This document shows positions 55,950-64,000 of a DNA stretch of 64,000 nucleotides, in pieces; the stretch's first letter is position 1; each line of letters begins with the position of its first letter. The notes below the pieces were generated by a model. That model did no database searches. It worked only from the letters and a program-made list of their open reading frames with translations, and was not told the DNA's origin. The DNA comes from Parvularcula sp. IMCC14364 (lineage in GTDB: Bacteria > Pseudomonadota > Alphaproteobacteria > Caulobacterales > Parvularculaceae): assembly GCF_030758415.1 (NCBI RefSeq), contig NZ_CP132334.1, forward strand, positions 2,120,001 to 2,184,000. Direction: 5' to 3'. The position numbers and the translations under genes are program-made.

Positions 55950-57065
55950 ATGGGCATCCGCAATCATTGCTTCGACCTGACAGACGCCGAACGCCATGAC
56001 TGGCTGCGGCTGATCCGCACCGAGCATATCGGCCCGGCGACCTTCCGTCAGCTTCTGCAAAAGTTCGGCAGCGCGCGCGAGGCACTCGACCAACTGCCGG
56101 GTCTGGGCAGTTCCAAACGGAAATTCAGCCCCCCGTCAGAAGCCGCTATCGCTGGTGAGCTGGAAGCGGCCGAGAGCATTGGTGCCCATTATCTGGCTTC
56201 CTGTGAACCAGCATATCCTCAAGCATTGCGTCATATACATGATGCCCCGCCCGTCCTTTGCGTGTGCGGCGATACCGGTCTTCTCCGACGCCCGGCCATC
56301 GGGATCGTCGGGGCGCGTAATGCTTCCTCAGCCGGGAGGCAGATAGCAACGACACTGGCCACTGGTCTTGGTGAACGGGATGTGGTTGTCATTTCGGGGC
56401 TCGCCCGCGGCATTGACGGCGCAGCACATACCGCAGCACTGGAAACAGGCACGATTGCTGTTGTAGCCGGCGGCATTGATGTGATTTATCCACCTGAACA
56501 TGCGGAACTGACTCGGGAGATCGCAAGACGCGGGCTCATTGTCTCTGAAATGGCGCCCGGCTATCGGCCCACTGGTCGTGACTTCCCCCGTCGCAACAGG
56601 ATTATCTCCGGGCTATCACGCGGGGTGATTGTGGTCGAAGCAGCCCAGAAGTCAGGCACCCTGATTACCGCGCGCTTTGCCCTTGAGCACGGGCGGGAAG
56701 TCTTCGCCGTACCCGGCTCCCCGTTAGACCCCCGCAGTCATGGCACCAACCGGCTTATCCGCGATGGCGCAACCCTGATTGAAACGGCTGATGATGTTCT
56801 GGAATGTCTGGAAACCCCCTTGCGTCAACCCGCTTTCATGGAGCCCCCTGCCTTTGAGGAGATGGAAATGCTGCCAGAAGATACGCTGATGGACGGGCAG
56901 AAGGAGATATTGTCTCTGCTCAGCTTCACGCCAACCCATCGGGATGACCTGATCCGCTCTAGCGACCTGCCAGCCCCTATCCTCAACCAGACGCTGCTTG
57001 AACTGGTGCTTGCCGGCGATGCTGAGGAACATACGGGCGGGCGCTATACATTATCAGCAGGCTGA
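55950..57065 (+). CDS. dprA: DNA-processing protein DprA
   Basis: A 371-residue protein that loads RecA on incoming single-stranded DNA in transformation. The Rossmann-like core carries G-I-V-G-A-R-N-A-S, S-G-L-A-R-G-I-D-G-A-A-H and F-A-V-P-G-S-P-L-D-P-R-S-H-G; an N-terminal SAM-like and a C-terminal winged-helix domain (about 310-370) complete it. No ribosome site is obvious at ATG 55950. A LexA-type box lies directly upstream. Confidence 0.95.
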   Translation: MGIRNHCFDLTDAERHDWLRLIRTEHIGPATFRQLLQKFGSAREALDQLPGLGSSKRKFSPPSEAAIAGELEAAESIGAHYLASCEPAYPQALRHIHDAPPVLCVCGDTGLLRRPAIGIVGARNASSAGRQIATTLATGLGERDVVVISGLARGIDGAAHTAALETGTIAVVAGGIDVIYPPEHAELTREIARRGLIVSEMAPGYRPTGRDFPRRNRIISGLSRGVIVVEAAQKSGTLITARFALEHGREVFAVPGSPLDPRSHGTNRLIRDGATLIETADDVLECLETPLRQPAFMEPPAFEEMEMLPEDTLMDGQKEILSLLSFTPTHRDDLIRSSDLPAPILNQTLLELVLAGDAEEHTGGRYTLSAG

Positions 57066-57098
57066 TGTTTGATTGGTGGGAAGTTTCTCTTGCGCAGG

Positions 57099-58697
57099 CT
57101 AGGATACTTCACGCATGTCTGTTCTGAGCGCCAGCGTGTAGATTTGTTTTCTTGGATCAGCGCCCGGGAAAGGCAGTTTCACGATGGCACCGAGCCCCTG
57201 TTGCGGCTGCCGCCAGAGCACAGCGGACGGTGATCCGTAAACGACACGTTCCATTATTTCATTCGGCATCCGGGCGACAGGTCTTGAAGCGCCAATCCAG
57301 GTGATCCCTGCCGCGCCCGCATAAGATGAGCGATCAGCCACCCTGCTTCTGGCCGTGTCATACTCTCCGAATGGTAATCTCATCAGAGCCCTGCCACCTG
57401 GCGCGCGCATGGCGATACTCACAACATTAACCGGTTCTTTGCAGGGGTCTGGCCAGATGACCACATGCGTAATCTTGACGCCCGGGAAGGCCCGAGGCTG
57501 CAGGAAAAGATCACTTATCAGGTCCAGGACCCAATGGATAATATACTCAGCTCCTTCAGCAGCCAGTTGCGCCGGTAAATCGTAAACACCCAACTCATTC
57601 AGAATTTTTGGAAGGATTTCAGCCGCAACCGGCCCCAACTCCGCAGCAAGAAGTTTTGTACCATACTCAAGGGCTGCCTTGGCAGCTTTCTCCAGTGCCT
57701 CCCGCACCAGCTTTTCCTGTTCAGCTGTCAGGATTTTCGGCACACGTGCAACCAGGCCATCAAAGACCGGATTTGTAGATTCCCGCTCAACCATACGCCA
57801 CTCGTAATTCGCGATCGTCAGGCGACCGGTAATGTCGCGGGTATGAGTCTTCGGCAGATCGACTTTCAGGTCAGTTGACCACTGACGCTGAACATGTCGC
57901 ATATCCTGGTCCGGATAATTGTCCGTATAAAGCGCCTTGACGACTCCTTTATATGTCGCCTCGACAGCCTCCAGTTCGTCCTCATCTTCTACCTTGTCGA
58001 AGCAATAAAGCGGATAGCGCTGTACACCGAAGGAAGTCTGCAGTTTGTCCAGGCGCTCTGTTGACGAAACGATCTGGTATGCCTTGCCCGGGCACTCTTC
58101 AACGGGTACTCGCTCACGCGGCGGCGTCTTTTCGGGAGGTATTTCGACTGGTTCCCGTTCAGACCCCTGACCGCCGGCATTTTCAATGGCAATAGCCAAC
58201 CGATTATAAAATCCGGCAGACTCGTTCTGAAATATGTTCTGTTCCGCCAGGGCAACTGTGCTCTCCAGGAACATCTTTTCCTGTGCCTCACCGACAAATC
58301 GTGGGCCTGCCTTCGCCTGCATTTCAATTTGCAGTCGCTCTGCCTGCTCCCAGTTCAGGATTTCATTCTCTGCTAATACTCCCGCAAGGCTACCGGCATT
58401 CTCCCGGATGGTTTGCGCAATAGCCATCTCGGCAATTGCCAGAGAGCCTTCCACGAAATCAGCAATTACAGGCTCTGTCGGCCGCACCATGTCAATCATG
58501 GTTCGTGTACCCATGACCATCGCTGTGGCAGGCCCGTTTTCTATTTGCAGTGTTTCCTGCGCCGCTCTGTCGTTGCTCGCTTTGTCATCAAACTCGCTTT
58601 TGCCCTGCGCATATACACCCACCGGATACATCAGGGCCATCAAGCCTGCACTTGCCAGTAACTCGCGACGATTGAGTGATCCCGTATGGTTTGCCAT
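57099..58697 (-). CDS. Tat-exported protein of unknown function
   Basis: A 532-residue protein starting with L-N-R-R-E-L-L-A-S-A-G-L-M-A-L-M, a probable twin-arginine signal cut near residue 31. The middle carries a proline- and charge-rich linker (P-P-E-K-T-P-P-R-E-R) followed by two short Cys-containing segments. Residues about 322-400 are strongly amphipathic helices ending in a hydrophobic hairpin (Y-I-I-H-W-V-L-D-L-I-S-D-L-F-L), recalling membrane-active domains. No family is recognised. Ribosome site AGGGAG before ATG 58697. Paired with the small gene upstream. Confidence 0.7.
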   Translation of the reverse strand: MANHTGSLNRRELLASAGLMALMYPVGVYAQGKSEFDDKASNDRAAQETLQIENGPATAMVMGTRTMIDMVRPTEPVIADFVEGSLAIAEMAIAQTIRENAGSLAGVLAENEILNWEQAERLQIEMQAKAGPRFVGEAQEKMFLESTVALAEQNIFQNESAGFYNRLAIAIENAGGQGSEREPVEIPPEKTPPRERVPVEECPGKAYQIVSSTERLDKLQTSFGVQRYPLYCFDKVEDEDELEAVEATYKGVVKALYTDNYPDQDMRHVQRQWSTDLKVDLPKTHTRDITGRLTIANYEWRMVERESTNPVFDGLVARVPKILTAEQEKLVREALEKAAKAALEYGTKLLAAELGPVAAEILPKILNELGVYDLPAQLAAEGAEYIIHWVLDLISDLFLQPRAFPGVKITHVVIWPDPCKEPVNVVSIAMRAPGGRALMRLPFGEYDTARSRVADRSSYAGAAGITWIGASRPVARMPNEIMERVVYGSPSAVLWRQPQQGLGAIVKLPFPGADPRKQIYTLALRTDMREVS

Positions 58698-58809
58698 GCC
58701 ATTCTCCCTATAGCTTGCTACATACCTTCAGGAAGATACTACATGACATATGATCTGTCATGAGAGATTAATCTCTATTCTCAAACAGAACGTGCCCTTG
58801 ATGATCACT

Positions 58810-59025
58810 CTAAAGATGTACCCGCAGACGCTCTGCTTCTGATGTTGCCAGCGCGAGACAGGCAGCAACGCTTTGCAAGCCTGCACCGGTGCATAGCTTC
58901 TCAAGCTCGCTGGAGATTTCCTGCACATACTCTGCAATATCGTGCGGGCTCAGGCCTGATGGCGATTCTTCGAGAACAGAAGCAGGATCTGACAAGACAT
59001 CCTGACGGGCTGATGGTAATGACAT
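58810..59025 (-). CDS. Small protein, 71 residues, unknown
   Basis: An acidic helical protein (M-S-L-P-S-A-R-Q-D-V at the start; helix I-A-E-Y-V-Q-E-I-S-S-E-L-E-K-L) with two cysteines in C-T-G-A-G-L-Q-S-V-A-A-C. It has no signal peptide. GGAG is eight bases upstream of ATG 59025, which is why it is chosen over an upstream in-frame ATG. It lies 112 bases before the Tat-exported gene on the same strand; the two may form a unit. Confidence 0.55.
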   Translation of the reverse strand: MSLPSARQDVLSDPASVLEESPSGLSPHDIAEYVQEISSELEKLCTGAGLQSVAACLALATSEAERLRVHL

Positions 59026-59213
59026 AATGAGAACTCCAGATTGCAGCATCAATTCAACACACCTATAAGTTGTAACATATATTCTTAACCAATCCAAGGT
59101 TGATTATCCCTTTTCACCGTTGACAGAGCAGCATGACAACTACACTTTCTGCCAACCCGCCAGAGCCGCGCTGCAAAGTATGAGCACGGCAAAAAATGAG
59201 GAATATCAGTTAG

Positions 59214-61877
59214 ATGCAGGTCGTTATTGTTGAGTCCCCCTCAAAGGCGAAAACAATCAACAAATATCTGGGAAGCGGCTACAAGGTCTTCGCGTCCTAT
59301 GGTCATATTCGTGACCTGCCGTCAAAAGACGGCTCTGTCAGACCGGATGAAAATTTCGAGATGATCTGGGAAATGGATACCCAGTCGCGCAAGCGGGTCA
59401 ACGAAATTGTTGAAGCAGTCAAAGCCGCAGACAGCCTGATCCTGGCCACTGACCCGGATCGAGAGGGTGAGGCAATATCATGGCACCTGCTGGAAGTACT
59501 GAAAAAGAAAAAGGCCCTGAAAGACAAATCTGTCAAAAGGGTTGCCTTTAACGCGATCACCAAGAAGGCCATTCTTGAGGCCATGGAGAATCCGCGCGAT
59601 GTGGATCAGGCACTGGTTGATGCCTATCTAGCCCGCCGCGCGCTCGACTATCTGGTCGGCTTTACGCTCTCTCCTGTCCTGTGGCGCAAACTGCCCGGCT
59701 CACGCTCTGCTGGCCGCGTGCAATCCGTGGCCCTGCGCCTGATCTGTGAGCGCGAACTGGAGATCGAGAAATTCGTTCCTGAAGAATACTGGTCGCTGGA
59801 AGCCCAGGTCACGTCTGAGGGCAGTGATCCGTTTACGGCACGCCTCGTTAGCCTTGATGGCGAAAAGCTGAGCAAGTTTTCGCTGGCGAACGGAGAAGAC
59901 GCCGCGCGTGCAAAGGCGACTGTTGAAAACGCGACATTCCGTATTGCCAATGTCGAATCAAAACCGACAAAGCGCAATCCGTCTGCACCGTTTACAACAT
60001 CTACCCTGCAACAGGAAGCCTCACGAAAACTGGGCTTCAATGCGCGCCGGACCATGCAGACGGCACAGCGCCTCTATGAAGGGATCAATATTGGCGGCGA
60101 GACGACTGGGCTTATCACCTATATGCGGACCGACGGGATCGACATGGCACCGGAAGCGGTTATGTCCGCCCGGGATGCCATCAAGGACACCTATGGCGAC
60201 GGCTACCTGCCGAAAAGCCCGCGCATGTACAAAAGCAAGGCCAAGAATGCACAGGAAGCCCATGAATGTATTCGCCCGACCAGCTTCTCGCGCCCGCCAC
60301 AATCACTCAAATCTCTCGATTCAGATCAGTACAGACTTTATGACTTGATCTGGAAACGCGCCATCGCCAGCCAGATGGAAGCAGCGCGCCTTGAAAGCAC
60401 AACCATCGATATTCTGTCAACAGATGATAAAACGGGTTTGCGCGCAACCGGCTCAGTGCTTGTCTTTGATGGCTTCCTGAAACTATATACAGAAGGCCGG
60501 GATGACAAACTTGATGACAAGGACGACGACAGTGAAGGCAGCCGCCTGCCCAAGGTAACTGCCGGCGCCGGCGCCGATGTGGATGAGCCGCAAACCGACC
60601 AGCATTTCACCCAGCCACCGCCACGCTACACAGAAGCCAGCCTGGTAAAAAGACTGGAAGAGTTGGGCATTGGCCGCCCGTCAACCTACGCCTCAATCAT
60701 CTCTGTTCTTCAGGATAGAACCTATGTGACGGTGGAAAAGAACAGGTTTATCCCTGATGACAAGGGACGCATCGTAACAGCGTTTCTGGAGAACTTTTTC
60801 CAGCGCTATGTGGAATATGATTTCACCGCCAATCTTGAAGAAACACTCGATACAATTTCTGACGGCAAGGCGGACTGGAAAGAATTCCTGCATGAATTCT
60901 GGGACGAGTTTTTTGCCACGGTAGAAGGCATGAGTGATCTGCGCATCACGGCCGTTCTTGATGCCCTCAATGAATCACTTGGGCCACATATTTTTCCGCC
61001 CAAGGAAGATGGGACAGACCCGCGCCTCTGCCCCACCTGTGAAGAAGGCCGTCTGTCCCTAAAAATCGGTCGCTTTGGTGCATTTATCGGCTGCGAACGC
61101 TATCCGGACTGCAAGCACACCAAGCAGCTCTCCCGCAACAAGGCCAATGACGGTCTTGAAGGTGGCGACAGGGTGCTGGGGGTTGATCCGGATACGTCTC
61201 TTGAAGTGTCCTTGCGTGCAGGCCGCTTTGGCCCTTACGTCCAGCTTGGGGAAGAAGACAAGGAAAGCAAGGAAAAGCCGAAACGTGCCAGCGTGCCCAA
61301 GGACTGGGGCATCGCCAATATCGACTTTGAAAAGGCATTGATGCTGCTCTCCCTACCACGTGAAATTGGTACGCATCCAGAAGATGGTAAGCCGATAGAC
61401 GCCGCCATTGGCCGGTACGGCCCATACGTGAAACATGGCAATGTCTATGCCAATCTTGAGTCCACCGATGAGGTTTTTGAAATTGGCCTTAATCGGGCAG
61501 TGACTGTTATTGCCGAGAAGAAAGCCAATCCTGGTCGGGGCCGCGGCCAGCAGGCCAAGCCGACAAAAGAGCTGGGTGAGCATCCCGAAACTGGTGAACC
61601 GATTGCCATCTATGACGGGCGATATGGTCCTTACGTCAAACATATGAAAACCAATGCGACCATTCCCGGCGGCGTTGACCCGGATCAATTGACTCTTGAT
61701 CACGCCGTTGAGTTGATCACTGCACGTAACGCCAAAGGGCCAAAAAAGAAAGCCACAAAGAAAAAGAAGGCGACCAGGAAAAAGGCCACAAAAAAGAAAA
61801 CTGCCAAGAAGACAACAAAAAAGGCAACCAGCAAGAAAACTACGAAGAAAACCGCCAGCGCTTCGGCAGAAGAATAG
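59214..61877 (+). CDS. topA: DNA topoisomerase I
   Basis: An 887-residue type IA topoisomerase that relaxes negative supercoils. TOPRIM motifs V-I-V-E-S-P-S-K-A-K and D-P-D-R-E-G-E-A-I are present; the catalytic Tyr303 lies in G-L-I-T-Y-M-R-T-D-G. One C-terminal zinc finger (C-P-T-C-x11-G-x6-I-G-C-x4-P-x-C) and repeated G-R-Y-G-P-Y-V-K motifs follow. The last 45 residues are Lys/Thr/Ala repeats, like histone H1 tails, and should bind DNA without specificity. GAGGAA precedes the start. Followed directly by rnr. Confidence 0.96.
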   Translation: MQVVIVESPSKAKTINKYLGSGYKVFASYGHIRDLPSKDGSVRPDENFEMIWEMDTQSRKRVNEIVEAVKAADSLILATDPDREGEAISWHLLEVLKKKKALKDKSVKRVAFNAITKKAILEAMENPRDVDQALVDAYLARRALDYLVGFTLSPVLWRKLPGSRSAGRVQSVALRLICERELEIEKFVPEEYWSLEAQVTSEGSDPFTARLVSLDGEKLSKFSLANGEDAARAKATVENATFRIANVESKPTKRNPSAPFTTSTLQQEASRKLGFNARRTMQTAQRLYEGINIGGETTGLITYMRTDGIDMAPEAVMSARDAIKDTYGDGYLPKSPRMYKSKAKNAQEAHECIRPTSFSRPPQSLKSLDSDQYRLYDLIWKRAIASQMEAARLESTTIDILSTDDKTGLRATGSVLVFDGFLKLYTEGRDDKLDDKDDDSEGSRLPKVTAGAGADVDEPQTDQHFTQPPPRYTEASLVKRLEELGIGRPSTYASIISVLQDRTYVTVEKNRFIPDDKGRIVTAFLENFFQRYVEYDFTANLEETLDTISDGKADWKEFLHEFWDEFFATVEGMSDLRITAVLDALNESLGPHIFPPKEDGTDPRLCPTCEEGRLSLKIGRFGAFIGCERYPDCKHTKQLSRNKANDGLEGGDRVLGVDPDTSLEVSLRAGRFGPYVQLGEEDKESKEKPKRASVPKDWGIANIDFEKALMLLSLPREIGTHPEDGKPIDAAIGRYGPYVKHGNVYANLESTDEVFEIGLNRAVTVIAEKKANPGRGRGQQAKPTKELGEHPETGEPIAIYDGRYGPYVKHMKTNATIPGGVDPDQLTLDHAVELITARNAKGPKKKATKKKKATRKKATKKKTAKKTTKKATSKKTTKKTASASAEE

Positions 61878-61886
61878 GCACCGCTC

Positions 61887-64000
61887 TTGCCCCCCCTCCC
61901 CAGTAAAAAAGAAATACGGGACTTCATCGAAAAAGCGCAGCAGCAAGGTGGTGAGGTATCCCGGCGAGAGATTGCCCGCGCCTTCAATGTAAAAGGGGAA
62001 GCGCGCACGGAATTACGCCAGCTCCTGAAGCAGATGTCCTCCGAAGGATTGATAGATCAGAAGGGAAAGCGCGCAACGGCGCGTGGCAGCCTGCCGCCCG
62101 TCGCGGTCCTTGATATTCTGGACACAGATGACGAAGGGGATCTGATCTGCTTTCCGCCAAACTGGAAAGAAAACTTTGCGCCCCCGCCTATCACTCTCCC
62201 TGCAGACGCTGCCGCCAAAACCAGACCGGTTCTTGGCAGGGGTGACCGTTTCCTCGGACGCCTGGCCCAGGAGACGGACGGCACCTATACTGCCAAACCC
62301 ATCAAGCATATTGGTCAGGGGGCAGAGCGCATTCTTGGCGTCTATCGTGACCGGAAAGTCGGGGGGGCGATAGAACCCGTCAGTCGCAAGGCAAAACGTG
62401 ATTATCTGGTGGAACCGGCAGACATAAATGGTGCCACAGATGGCGATCTGGTCTGGGCCGAAGCCAAAAACCAGCGTGGATACGGCCCCCGTATGGCACG
62501 CATTCGCGAAGTTCTGGGGGATATCTCCAACCCGGCTTCCTATTCGCAAATCGCCATAGCCAATCATGATATCCGCACGGAATTTCCCGCAGCGGTTCAT
62601 GGTCAGGCTGACGCGGCCACGACACCGGACATTGGCAGCAGGACGGACTTGCGCGAGACACCGTTGATCACAATCGATCCGGCAGATGCCCGCGACCACG
62701 ATGATGCCGTCTTTGCAGAACCTGATCCTGACCCCAAAAATGAGGGCGGCTGGCGTGTCATTGTCGCGATTACTGATGTTGCCTGGTTTGTCTCCCCCGG
62801 CAGCGACCTTGACAAGGAAGCGCTCAAACGCGGCAATTCAACCTACCTGCCCGATATGGTCGTGCCGATGCTGCCAGAACGGCTTTCCAATGACCTTTGT
62901 TCTTTGAAGGAAGGGGTCGACCGCCCTGCTCTGGCCACAGAAATGATTTTCGACAGCCAGGGCCGTAAGCGCCAGCACAAATTCATTCGTATCATGATGA
63001 AATCTCATGCTGGCTTGTCTTATACGCAGGTTCAAAACGGGATAGATGGCAACCCGGATGAACAGACCGCCCCCTTGATGGAAAATGTCATCAAGCCCCT
63101 CTGGGCGGCATATAGATCACTGTGTCAGGCGCGCAACAAGCGCGGACCACTCGACCTCGATATGCCAGAGCGGCGGATCATTTTCGACGATGCCGGGCAC
63201 GTGGAAGCCGTCGCCACCAAAGAGCGCTTTGAAGCCAACCGGCTGATCGAAGAGTTCATGATTCAGGCTAACGTCGCAGCCGCTGAAACACTGAAAAGTG
63301 CCAACCTGCCAGCCATTTATCGCGTACACGGAGAGCCGGATCCCGAACGGCTCGACGGGGCCCGTGAGTTTCTGGAAAGCATGGGCTATTCCCTGCCCAA
63401 GGGCCAGGTACTGAAATCGGAAAACCTGAACCAGATTCTCAAACACGCCCGTGAAAAAGATGAAGTATCTCTTGTAAGTCAGATCATCCTGCGTGCACAG
63501 CGCCAGGCTGTATATGACACAAGTAATATCGGCCACTTTGGCCTGAACCTGCGTAACTATGCGCATTTCACCTCTCCAATTCGTCGCTATGCTGATATTA
63601 CTGTTCATCGCGGGCTGATACGTGCCTGCAATCTGGAAAAAAAGTTGCCTCCTGCCATTGAACAAAAGGAATTACAGCAGATTGCAGAAGATGTGTCGGA
63701 CCTTGAGCGCAAATCTATGGCCGCCGAACGGGAAAGCACAGACCGTTTCCTCGCCAGCTGGCTCTCTGACCGCGTTGGCGCGGAGTTCGCCGCCCGCATC
63801 AATGGCGTCACGCGCAGCGGACTTTTTGTCACGCTGGAAGATACCGGCGCTGATGGCTTTATCCCCGCCCGCACGATCGGCGCGGAATATTTTCGCCATG
63901 AAGAATCAGCCAACGCTCTGGTCAGTGAAGCAGGCAACGGCATTTACCGCATGGGACAGCCAGTGCAGGTGCGCTTGAAAGAAGTAACCCCTTTGCAGGG
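61887..64000 (+). CDS. rnr: Ribonuclease R, 5' part
   Basis: The frame is open from a TTG (61887) ten bases past the topA stop to the window end (about 704 residues seen). An N-terminal winged helix (P-S-K-K-E-I-R-D-F-I-E-K-A) and cold-shock domain lead into the RNB nuclease domain with I-D-P-A-D-A-R-D-H-D-D-A-V, S-N-D-L-C-S-L and H-F-T-S-P-I-R-R-Y-A-D. An S1 domain begins near residue 640. It degrades structured RNA from the 3' end. No ATG exists near the N-terminus, so the TTG start is inferred; its ribosome site is weak. The C-terminus lies outside the window. Confidence 0.93.
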   Translation, partial: MPPLPSKKEIRDFIEKAQQQGGEVSRREIARAFNVKGEARTELRQLLKQMSSEGLIDQKGKRATARGSLPPVAVLDILDTDDEGDLICFPPNWKENFAPPPITLPADAAAKTRPVLGRGDRFLGRLAQETDGTYTAKPIKHIGQGAERILGVYRDRKVGGAIEPVSRKAKRDYLVEPADINGATDGDLVWAEAKNQRGYGPRMARIREVLGDISNPASYSQIAIANHDIRTEFPAAVHGQADAATTPDIGSRTDLRETPLITIDPADARDHDDAVFAEPDPDPKNEGGWRVIVAITDVAWFVSPGSDLDKEALKRGNSTYLPDMVVPMLPERLSNDLCSLKEGVDRPALATEMIFDSQGRKRQHKFIRIMMKSHAGLSYTQVQNGIDGNPDEQTAPLMENVIKPLWAAYRSLCQARNKRGPLDLDMPERRIIFDDAGHVEAVATKERFEANRLIEEFMIQANVAAAETLKSANLPAIYRVHGEPDPERLDGAREFLESMGYSLPKGQVLKSENLNQILKHAREKDEVSLVSQIILRAQRQAVYDTSNIGHFGLNLRNYAHFTSPIRRYADITVHRGLIRACNLEKKLPPAIEQKELQQIAEDVSDLERKSMAAERESTDRFLASWLSDRVGAEFAARINGVTRSGLFVTLEDTGADGFIPARTIGAEYFRHEESANALVSEAGNGIYRMGQPVQVRLKEVTPLQ

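Overview
The window looks like a chromosomal segment of a heterotrophic alphaproteobacterium, probably aquatic. The case rests on gene content and order: pyrB-plsY-...-dprA-...-topA-rnr, the DUF1285-NUDIX-CCA transferase run, a translationally coupled MoxR/DUF58/BatA-DUF4159 operon, RuvX with GatCA, a TonB-dependent receptor, and a GAAC-N7-GAAC (alphaproteobacterial LexA-type) motif before dprA. I cannot name the genus. No rRNA, CRISPR array or prophage was seen.

Layout. 1-3.6 kb: 3' end of a TonB-dependent receptor with a clear terminator, a TetA-like MFS exporter, a lipoprotein and a Prx5-type peroxiredoxin. 3.8-15.5 kb: sulfur and surface-glycan region: UDP-sulfoquinovose synthase (sqdB), APS reductase (cysH), a coiled-coil protein of unknown function, two large bipartite GT2 glycosyltransferases facing each other, an acyl-CoA dehydrogenase/acyl-CoA ligase pair, and a third GT2. 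15.5-17.1 kb: debris with an IS3-family orfA remnant, a small membrane protein, and about 500 structured but gene-free bases. 17.1-24.8 kb: minus-strand MoxR/DUF58/BatA-DUF4159 operon and two small downstream genes. 25-30.6 kb: sppA, DUF1285, NUDIX, CCA transferase, xerC. 30.7-32.9 kb: a second acyl-CoA ligase and a GFA-fold protein.

32.9-39.2 kb is an accessory island: a complete IS5-family element with inverted ends and TA flanks, a zinc-ribbon protein, and an AT-richer 7TM-GAF-PAS-adenylate cyclase gene followed by large inverted repeats. It ends next to tRNA-Gly(TCC) and tRNA-Tyr(GTA). 39.6-46.2 kb: rlmB, a periplasmic protein, a Tat-exported intradiol dioxygenase, a BaiN-type flavoprotein, a PhyH dioxygenase and a PhoX-type phosphatase. 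The phosphatase is preceded by a 29-codon ORF whose ribosome site sits in a hairpin. 46.4-51.7 kb: gatC-gatA, a predicted gluzincin metallopeptidase overlapping ruvX head-to-head, and an ArsR-SRPBCC-YjbR-SRPBCC operon with an operator-like palindrome over the arsR start. 51.7-64 kb: pyrB-plsY, then an inserted RimB-RimK fusion with an M14-like deacylase, dprA, two unknown minus-strand genes, topA, and rnr (cut by the window end).

The main leads are: (1) sqdB plus sulfite-producing cysH next to unusual glycosyltransferases, which could mean sulfoquinovose in a surface glycan rather than only in lipid; (2) the RimB-RimK fusion with an M14-like hydrolase, a possible peptide-tag writer/eraser set placed where pyrC is often found; (3) the LexA-type box at dprA; (4) the hairpin-masked leader ORF before phoX; (5) the cyclase island with a CRP-like site.
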